Below, one piece after another: positions 32,576-37,926 of a stretch of 37,926 nucleotides of DNA. Source of the stretch: Caulobacteraceae bacterium (GTDB lineage Bacteria > Pseudomonadota > Alphaproteobacteria > Caulobacterales > Aquidulcibacteraceae). The stretch spans positions 2,713-40,638 of the forward strand of contig WRPF01000002.1 in NCBI GenBank assembly GCA_009773335.1, in the 5' to 3' direction. Made by a program: the position numbers and the translations under genes. Under the pieces are notes generated by a model that saw only the letters and a list, made by a program, of their open reading frames with translations, had not been told where the DNA came from and did no database searches. Position 1 is the stretch's first letter. Each line of letters begins with the position of its first letter.

Positions 32576-34567
32576 CTAGAGGCGGGGACCGATCATGTTC
32601 CAGGCGTTGAGCATCACGCCAAGCGCGATGAGCGCCATGAGCGTCGCCACGATCCGCGTGCGCCGCCAGACCGACCAGTTCGCCTTGAGCCATGCGAAGG
32701 CGACGGCCAGCGCCGAGAGCGCCGTCAGCACCGCCGCCGCCGCGCCGGTCCAGGCGCCGATGGCGAACTCTCCCGGCCAGTCGGCGAACACGACCCATTC
32801 GTCCTGCGCGGCGCGCTGGAAATAGAGGCCGTAGAACGTCAGCGCGATGAGCCAGGCCGCGCCCGTCGCGGGCATGAGCACGCCGACAAGGCGCGCCCGC
32901 GCGCGCGGCTGTGTCGGCGCCAGAAGGCGCGATATGCCGGAGATGACGGCGGCCAGCGACGCGAGGAGCCCCAGCAGAAGGATTGCGAAGAACCCGTCGG
33001 GCGCGGCGAAAAGGCTCACGCGCGTCGCGCGGTTCACGCCGCCGGCGCTCAGATAACGCGTGATGCGCCCATCCTGTTCGACGAACGCGACGGTTTCGCC
33101 GGTGTCCGTGTTGCGAAACCGGTGGACGATGGCGCCGTTCTGTTCGACGGCATCGAGCGGCGACAGGCGCGCGGCGCCGGCGCCGTTCTCGAGAACGAGC
33201 TCGCCATTGTCGGCGACCGAGACGCCCACCGTGCAGTTGATCAGGCAGAAGGCGCGTTCGGCGCTTGTGTAGGCGCGGCGGTCCACGAAGTACGAGCCAG
33301 CGAAACGATGCAGCGCTTCGGGTCGGGTTTTCCGTGTCGCAGGCGCCGGAGTTGCAGCGACATTGGCGCCGCCGATGCGATCAGCGATCGCGCCGGGCAG
33401 GAAGTCGCGGAGCTTGCCGCCCGTTGTCGTGTTGGTGGCGACGAACACGCCGAGCCTGAGGTCTGGGTAGATCGCCAGTTCCGAATGGAAGCGCAGCGTG
33501 TCGCCGCCGTGGCCCCACCCGCGCCAGCCGCCGCGCGAATGGCTCTGCAGCATGCCGTAGGCGACGCCGTTGACGCCCGGCGCATTGGCGAAGAGCGGCG
33601 TTTCCCGCGCGAACAGCGCGACGGTTTCCGGACGCAGCACGCCCTGTCCGCCGGACATGAGCGCGATGAGGTATCGCCCCATGTCCGCAGGCGTGGTGGA
33701 GCCGGCGCCGGCGGGCGCGAACTGGACCACATACTCGAAGGGCTGCTTCATGAATGCGCCGCCAGACCAGCGGAAGCCCTCAGAGACATCCGCCGCAAGC
33801 GCGGGCGACATCGGTGACGGCAGGCCGCGGCCTTGCACGAGCGCCAGCGGATAAGGCTCGCGGAACGTCGTGCTCTGCAGGCCGAGCGGCGTCAGGATCC
33901 TGGTTTCGATGCGATCCTCGAACGGCTGCCCCGACACATTCTGCACGATCGCGCCGGCGAGCGCCGTGCCGTAGTTCGAGTAGACGCTTGCGGCGCCCGG
34001 CGGGCGCACGCGATGGGGGCGATGACGCGCGAGCGCATCGATCAGCGGCAGGCCCAGCGCGGGATCGGGAATGAAAAGGTGCCCGGCGACGATGTCCTCG
34101 AAGCCGGCGGAGTGGGTCATGAGATGGCGCACCAGAACGGGCTGGGCAAAGCCTTCATCCGGGATGCGAAGCTGCGCGGGCAGGTAATCGTTCGCGGGCT
34201 TCTCCAGATCGACCTTGCCCGCCTCGACGAGCTGCATCAGCGCGATCCAGGTGAAGGTCTTGGAGATCGAGGCGATGCGGAACAGCGTGCGCTCGGGATC
34301 GACGCGGCGGCCGTTCTCGTCGGCGACGCCATATCCTTTCAGCAGCACCACGCGTCCGTCACGGACCACGACCACGCCGACGCCCGCGATCCGCTCGGCG
34401 CGCATCGCAGTCTGCACTACGCCATCGACGAAGGGTTCGAGGTCTGCCGGCGCCTCAGCGACGGCCTTGGTCGTAGCGGTTGGTTCGGGCGCCTGGGCCA
34501 CGGCGGAGGCATGAAACCCCGCCAGAACCAGCGCCGCGCCCAGAAGGTTTCCCGCCCAGCGCTTCAT
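32576..34567 (-). CDS. beta-lactamase-family serine hydrolase with C-terminal membrane helices
   Basis: 663 residues from the ATG at 34567, with GGGGAG upstream. A signal peptide ends near ASAVAQA. The class-C-like domain has SxxK as SISK (S100, K103), YSN at 196-198 and a GHGG motif further on. About 130 residues then form a linker with YFVDRRAYTSAERAFC, and four hydrophobic helices finish the protein (for example FFAILLLGLLASLAAVIS, GVLMPATGAAWLIALTFYGLYF). This fits periplasmic esterase, peptidase or penicillin-binding-protein-4*-like enzymes anchored at the C-terminus. True beta-lactamase activity is not implied. Longer upstream frames are rejected. Confidence 0.87.
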   Translation of the reverse strand: MKRWAGNLLGAALVLAGFHASAVAQAPEPTATTKAVAEAPADLEPFVDGVVQTAMRAERIAGVGVVVVRDGRVVLLKGYGVADENGRRVDPERTLFRIASISKTFTWIALMQLVEAGKVDLEKPANDYLPAQLRIPDEGFAQPVLVRHLMTHSAGFEDIVAGHLFIPDPALGLPLIDALARHRPHRVRPPGAASVYSNYGTALAGAIVQNVSGQPFEDRIETRILTPLGLQSTTFREPYPLALVQGRGLPSPMSPALAADVSEGFRWSGGAFMKQPFEYVVQFAPAGAGSTTPADMGRYLIALMSGGQGVLRPETVALFARETPLFANAPGVNGVAYGMLQSHSRGGWRGWGHGGDTLRFHSELAIYPDLRLGVFVATNTTTGGKLRDFLPGAIADRIGGANVAATPAPATRKTRPEALHRFAGSYFVDRRAYTSAERAFCLINCTVGVSVADNGELVLENGAGAARLSPLDAVEQNGAIVHRFRNTDTGETVAFVEQDGRITRYLSAGGVNRATRVSLFAAPDGFFAILLLGLLASLAAVISGISRLLAPTQPRARARLVGVLMPATGAAWLIALTFYGLYFQRAAQDEWVVFADWPGEFAIGAWTGAAAAVLTALSALAVAFAWLKANWSVWRRTRIVATLMALIALGVMLNAWNMIGPRL

Positions 34568-34733
34568 ATCCGACTCCCCGCGGCCCGACCCCTCGGACCC
34601 GCACGTCCGCTTAGCAAACGGCGCCTGCGCCGTCGATCCGTACTCGCGTATGAGGCGTGCCGTGCGCGCAGCGCTTGCCTCGGCATGGCCGGTGGGGTCT
34701 TTCTGTCCGAAACAAGAAGTCGGGAGCGCACGC

Positions 34734-35699
34734 ATGAAGGATTTCGCCGGGAAGATCGCCGTCGTCACGGGCGGCGGCACGGGCATGGGCCGCGAACTGG
34801 TCCGCCAGCTTGTCGCCGAAGGGTGCAGCGTCGCCATGTGCGACGTGTCCGCAAAGAACATGGCCGAGACCAAGCGGCTCTGCGAGGCCGACGGCGTGCC
34901 GCAGGGCGCGCGGGTCAGCGCGCATGTCGCCGATGTGTCCATCGAGGCGCAGCTGCTCAACTTCCGCGACGAACTCTCGCGCGAACTCGATACCGACAAG
35001 ATCCATCTGCTGTTCAACAACGCCGGCGTGGGCGGCGGGGGCTCGCTGTTCACGGACTCGCGCGCGAACTGGGAGCGGACGTTCAACATCTGCTGGGGCG
35101 GCGTCTATCTCGGCGTGCGCACCTTCCTGCCGATGCTGGTCAAGGCCAGCGAGGCGCACATCGTCAACACGTCGAGCGTCAACGGCTTCTACGCCTCGAT
35201 CGGCAACAACACGCCGCATACCGCCTACAGCGCCGCCAAGTTCGCCGTGAAAGGGTTCACCGAGGCGTTGATGACCGACCTAAAAGTCAACGCGCCGCAC
35301 GTGAAATGCTCCGTCGTCATGCCCGGCCATATCGGCACGGACATCATCGCCAATTCGCGCAAGGTGATCGCGGGCGCCGACAGCGATGATTTTTCGGCCG
35401 AAGACATTCGGTTCATGCGCGCCCGCGTCAAGGCGATGGGCCAGGATGAGACACAGCTGACCGACGAGATGGTCGCCGGTCTCGGCAAGATGATGGCCGA
35501 CGGCTTCCGCGACAACGCGCCGATGACGGCCGCGCAGGCCTCGAAGGTGATCCTCGACGGCGTGAAGGCCGGGACGTGGCGCATCCTCGTCGGCGACGAC
35601 GCGCACCGCCTCGACGAATTCGTCCGCAATGATCCCGAGCACGCCTATGACGTGGATTTCTTCACCCTCTTCCCGACCGCGCAGGGCGCGACGGCTTGA
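34734..35699 (+). CDS. short-chain dehydrogenase/reductase
   Basis: 321 residues from the ATG at 34734, with GGGAG upstream. The cofactor motif is TGGGTGMG (12-19), followed by NNAG (LLFNNAGVGGGG). The catalytic Ser is in VNTSSVNG and the Y..K in YSAAK. A C-terminal extension of ~80 residues (RVKAMGQDETQLTDEMVAGLGKMM, WRILVGDDAHRLDEFVRNDPEHAYD) is common in this alphaproteobacterial SDR subgroup. The D of MCDVS after the second strand suggests NAD(H). The substrate is unknown. The stop overlaps the RusA-like start by 4 bp (TTGA). Confidence 0.9.
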   Translation: MKDFAGKIAVVTGGGTGMGRELVRQLVAEGCSVAMCDVSAKNMAETKRLCEADGVPQGARVSAHVADVSIEAQLLNFRDELSRELDTDKIHLLFNNAGVGGGGSLFTDSRANWERTFNICWGGVYLGVRTFLPMLVKASEAHIVNTSSVNGFYASIGNNTPHTAYSAAKFAVKGFTEALMTDLKVNAPHVKCSVVMPGHIGTDIIANSRKVIAGADSDDFSAEDIRFMRARVKAMGQDETQLTDEMVAGLGKMMADGFRDNAPMTAAQASKVILDGVKAGTWRILVGDDAHRLDEFVRNDPEHAYDVDFFTLFPTAQGATA

Positions 35700-36085
35700 A
35701 CGATCCTCCGCCGGACGCCGCGAACTGGGAAGGCAGGGGAAAGGTGCGGGCGCGCTGGCGCTCGCGCGACGAGATGGAGATCGCCGTCGACGGCATCACG
35801 ACGCAGGCGCGCTACTACAAGCCGCTGGTGTACGAGTTCTTCCGCAAGGAGTTCCGCGTGCGCCCGCGCTGGGGGGATTTCGAGGTCGATATCCGCATGG
35901 AGCACCTCGGCGAGGCGCCGCAGCTCGATCTCGACAATCTGGCCAAGGCGCTGCTCGACGCGATCAAGGGCTTCGTGTTCTTCGACGACGTGCAGATCGC
36001 ACGCCTGCTCGCGGAGCGCGCGCCGGGCGAGCGCGACCGCATCCACATCGTCGTGCGCGCGCGGGGAGACGGTCCTATTTCTTGA
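35696..36085 (+). CDS. RusA family endonuclease-like protein
   Basis: 129 residues from a TTG at 35696; a GTG at 35744 with AGGGG in front gives 113 residues. The RusA signature LDLDNLAKALLDAIKGFVFFDDVQI is clear, with the conserved Asp residues that bind Mg2+. RusA resolves Holliday junctions and is usually prophage-borne. Here no phage genes are nearby and the gene is coupled to an SDR, so it looks domesticated. The enzyme's activity is inferred. It overlaps the convergent thioesterase gene by 11 bp. Confidence 0.78.
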   Translation: MNDPPPDAANWEGRGKVRARWRSRDEMEIAVDGITTQARYYKPLVYEFFRKEFRVRPRWGDFEVDIRMEHLGEAPQLDLDNLAKALLDAIKGFVFFDDVQIARLLAERAPGERDRIHIVVRARGDGPIS

Positions 36086-36545
36086 AGTTCGCGAACGGCG
36101 TCGGCATCGCCGTGCCTGACGCCTTCGCCAGCAGCTTGCCGTCGGCGTCCCAGATTTCGCCTTCCGTGAAGGCGATCGTCCTGCCCCACTTCACCACGCG
36201 CCCGACGCCGCGCAGCTTCGCGCCGTTCGCGAGCGCGGGCCGCATGAAGCTCGTCTTCATTTCCAGCGTGGGCGCCACGTGGGTCATGCCGGAGGCGATC
36301 ATGCACGCCACGCTCATCACGTCGTCGAGCATGGCGCACAGATAGCCGCCCTGGATCTGGCGCATGGGATTGGCGAAATCTTCGCGCGCGTCGAACAGCG
36401 CCTCGACCTGCTTTGCCGCCTGATCCACGGAAATCATCTCGAAGCCGAGCAGGACCGAGCCCTTGGGCTGGCTTACGGAGTCCCGGAACCGCGCGAGCAG
36501 TTCCGCGTCGGTCCGTTTCGGCGTCTTGTCGGTTGTCTCGCTCAC
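36075..36545 (-). CDS. PaaI-type hotdog thioesterase
   Basis: 156 residues. The hotdog core is seen in FANPMRQIQGGYLCAMLDDVMSVACMIASG, then TLEMKTSFMRPALANGAKLRGVGRVVKWGRTIAFTEGEIWDADGKLLAKASGTAM. The conserved QGGYLCAMLDD segment corresponds to the family's HGG/DxxxG active region. It hydrolyses acyl-CoA thioesters of unknown type. It overlaps the sspB stop by 4 bp (ATGA), so it is co-translated with sspB. Confidence 0.87.
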   Translation of the reverse strand: MSETTDKTPKRTDAELLARFRDSVSQPKGSVLLGFEMISVDQAAKQVEALFDAREDFANPMRQIQGGYLCAMLDDVMSVACMIASGMTHVAPTLEMKTSFMRPALANGAKLRGVGRVVKWGRTIAFTEGEIWDADGKLLAKASGTAMPTPFANFKK

Positions 36546-37027
36546 TTCTTGCGGAAAGCGTCGAGGCTGACGACGGCGGCGGTGCCGGTTTCGGCGGCGG
36601 GTTCATCCACCGGAGAGTCCGGCCGGGCGACGGCGCTGGTTTCCTCATCCGTCATCCGCGACCCGACGCCGAGCGCGTCGAACTGCAGGCCGAAGCGGAC
36701 GGAGGGATCGTAGAATCGCGTCAGGGCGGCGAAGGGCGCCACGATCGGGTACGGCTGCCCGCCGAATTTCAGGATGACGCGGAAGCGGTCCGGGAAGACC
36801 TCAAGGTCCCAGAACTGGTGTTCGAGGACAATTGTCATTTCGTCAGGATAGCGCGCCTTCAGGTGGTCCGGCAGCACCACGCCCGGCGCCTCCGACTTGA
36901 AGGTGATGTAGAAGTGGTGGCGGCCCGGCAAGCCGCGCGCGCCGATCGCCCGCGACAGCGCCGCGCGCACGACTCCGCGCATCGCCTCCTGGGTCAGTGT
37001 GTCATATCCGATAAGATCTTCGGCCAC
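36542..37027 (-). CDS. sspB: SspB-family ClpXP adaptor
   Basis: 161 residues from a GTG at 37027, with a strong AAGGAGGGG upstream. The ssrA-tag-binding core is recognisable (LPDHLKARYPDEMTIVLEHQFWDLEVFPDRFRVILKFGG, YPIVAPFAALTRFYDPSV). After a flexible acidic linker it ends VVSLDAFRKK, the ClpX-binding tail of alpha-type SspB. It delivers tagged and selected substrates to ClpXP. In many alphaproteobacteria it lies near fumC, DUF4169 and the ribbon-helix-helix gene. Confidence 0.92.
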   Translation of the reverse strand: MAEDLIGYDTLTQEAMRGVVRAALSRAIGARGLPGRHHFYITFKSEAPGVVLPDHLKARYPDEMTIVLEHQFWDLEVFPDRFRVILKFGGQPYPIVAPFAALTRFYDPSVRFGLQFDALGVGSRMTDEETSAVARPDSPVDEPAAETGTAAVVSLDAFRKK

Positions 37028-37040
37028 GCCGCCCCTCCTT

Positions 37041-37057
37041 GGCTTTGCGCCAAAGCC
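37041..37057 (-). promoter_or_regulatory. hairpin in the sspB leader
   Basis: GGCTTTG (37041-37047) and CAAAGCC (37051-37057) form a 7-bp stem with a 3-nt loop. It abuts the Shine-Dalgarno AAGGAGGGG of sspB. It could affect leader structure or be an operator for the sspB promoter. It stands alone, with no T-tract. Confidence 0.5.
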
Positions 37058-37233
37058 TGTTCTACGAGCCGCACCCTTACCGTGCGCCGCTGCGCAGTCA
37101 ACCGGTGTTCCACCTCACGCGAATACGTCGCGTTTTCGTCAGCGCCGTGCGCGAAAAGCACGCGCGCAGGCGACGGATATACCTGTGCGCGGCGTGCGAT
37201 GTATGGTGTCGCTGCAAGGATCGGGAAATTCAG

Positions 37234-37926
37234 ATGACCGTCGCTGACGTCCTCATTCCCCCAAGCGTTGCAACGCCGCCGGGTCCGCTTCCCTATTGGC
37301 GTGCGTTCACGACCTTCCTCGACAATCCGATCGAGGCGTGGCCGCGCCAGGTCTACGAAGAAAAAATGTGGAGCCCGCGCGATCCCCTGTGGCGCGTGCT
37401 CTACATCTGCGATCCCGCCGCGATCCGGCAGGTGTTGCTCGACGAGCAGGCGAAGTTCGACAAGGGCGACACGTTCCGGCGGATGCTCCGGCCCGCCGTC
37501 GGCGACGGCATCCTGACGGCGGAAGGCGCGCACTGGCGGTGGCAGCGGCAGGCGGCGGCGCCGGCGTTCCGCCATGACCGCATCGCCGCCATGGCGCCGC
37601 TGATGGCGCGGGCGGGGGAAGGCGCGCTCAGGCGCTGGCGGGCGGCGGGCGACGGCGCGCGCGTCGACATCGCCGCAGACATGGTGCGCGCGACTTTCGA
37701 CGTGATCCTCGACACCATGCTGTCCGGCGGCGAGGGCTTCGACATCGAGGAGGCGAGCCGCGAAATCAGCATCTATCTGGAAACGCTCGGCAAACCGAGC
37801 GTGGCCGATTTCTTCGGGGCGCCCATGTGGGTGCGGTCGCTGATGCAGCCGCGCGGCCAGCGCGCGACGCGCTACCTGCAGCAGATGGTCTCGGCGGTGA
37901 TCGCGCGGCGTCGCGCCTCCAGGGAA
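37234..37926 (+). CDS. cytochrome P450 (C-terminal part outside window)
   Basis: 231 residues from the ATG at 37234, open to the window end. PGPLPYWRAFTTFLDNPIEAWP opens the protein, then the family's early helices (WRVLYICDPAAIRQVLLDEQAKFDKGD). The WxxxR-type helix C region is EGAHWRWQRQAAAPAFRHDRIAAMAPLM, and DMVRATFDVILDTMLSGG follows. The heme-ligand Cys lies beyond the edge. The subfamily (CYP number) cannot be given. It is divergent from sspB with a 206-bp gap. Confidence 0.92.
   Translation, partial: MTVADVLIPPSVATPPGPLPYWRAFTTFLDNPIEAWPRQVYEEKMWSPRDPLWRVLYICDPAAIRQVLLDEQAKFDKGDTFRRMLRPAVGDGILTAEGAHWRWQRQAAAPAFRHDRIAAMAPLMARAGEGALRRWRAAGDGARVDIAADMVRATFDVILDTMLSGGEGFDIEEASREISIYLETLGKPSVADFFGAPMWVRSLMQPRGQRATRYLQQMVSAVIARRRASRE

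Noticed and set aside
31100-33817. Very long plus-strand open frame opposite fumC and the serine hydrolase
   Set aside because: It is the antisense of two clearly recognised genes. The translation is Arg/His/Gly-rich without domain structure, as expected from high GC.
32576-34567. Serine hydrolase as an antibiotic-resistance beta-lactamase
   Set aside because: SxxK, YSN and HGG-type motifs are shared by esterases and peptidases; the long C-terminal membrane part is unlike true class C enzymes.
1-37926. tRNA or rRNA genes
   Set aside because: No cloverleaf-like or ribosomal sequence was recognised in any intergenic stretch by eye; a dedicated scan was not possible.

Overview
The window is a GC-rich chromosomal stretch from an alphaproteobacterium, most likely of the Hyphomonadaceae/Caulobacterales kind. 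The support is the family content: an alpha-type SspB, DUF4170 and DUF4169, an ETFB-methyltransferase-like enzyme, a one-gene ribbon-helix-helix family, class III cyclase and TIR proteins, and several palindromic intergenic repeats. The species assignment is inference. No rRNA, tRNA, CRISPR array, phage block or complete insertion sequence was seen. Both ends cut a gene: an adenylate/guanylate cyclase at the left and a cytochrome P450 at the right.

Layout. 1-6716 is one long minus-strand run: MAPEG protein, pmbA, cysQ-like phosphatase, DUF4170, an MsbA-like ABC exporter, a DUF1217 protein and the cyclase. 6.9-10.2 kb holds a small membrane protein, a DUF2891 lipoprotein, a small lipoprotein and ubiD. 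10.2-13.2 kb is an accessory-looking block. It has a palindrome abutting ubiD, a LexA-type SOS box with a candidate short membrane protein, and then a secreted alpha/beta hydrolase, a glutathione transferase and a divergently placed ArsR regulator whose own promoter spacer is a palindrome. 13.2-18.5 kb holds a cupin, a small acetyltransferase, a methyltransferase, a desaturase, a nucleotide-pyrophosphatase-like lipoprotein, a second MAPEG protein and a YghU-type GST. 18.8-23.6 kb holds a Crp/Fnr regulator, a PAS-like protein, ubiA, a second ABC exporter and a small unknown gene. 23.6-24.9 kb is rich in palindromic repeats.

24.2-37.0 kb looks like a conserved minus-strand backbone (sspB, thioesterase, fumC, DUF4169, ribbon-helix-helix) interrupted by accessory genes. 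The insertions include a TIR-transmembrane-MORN protein, a second membrane MORN protein, a CaiB-type CoA transferase with two GSTs, an Mrr-like endonuclease 4 bp behind fumC, a serine hydrolase, and an SDR coupled to a RusA-like nuclease.

How the genes work together. Envelope and lipid functions dominate (two ABC exporters, desaturase, lipoproteins, serine hydrolase). Ubiquinone synthesis is represented by ubiA and ubiD. Glutathione-linked chemistry is notably dense: four soluble GSTs and two MAPEG proteins. The best candidates for undescribed biology are the SOS-box membrane peptide, the TIR/MORN pair around the ribbon-helix-helix gene, the Mrr-like nuclease behind fumC, and the ArsR-controlled hydrolase/GST block bounded by a dispersed GTGACAC-type motif.
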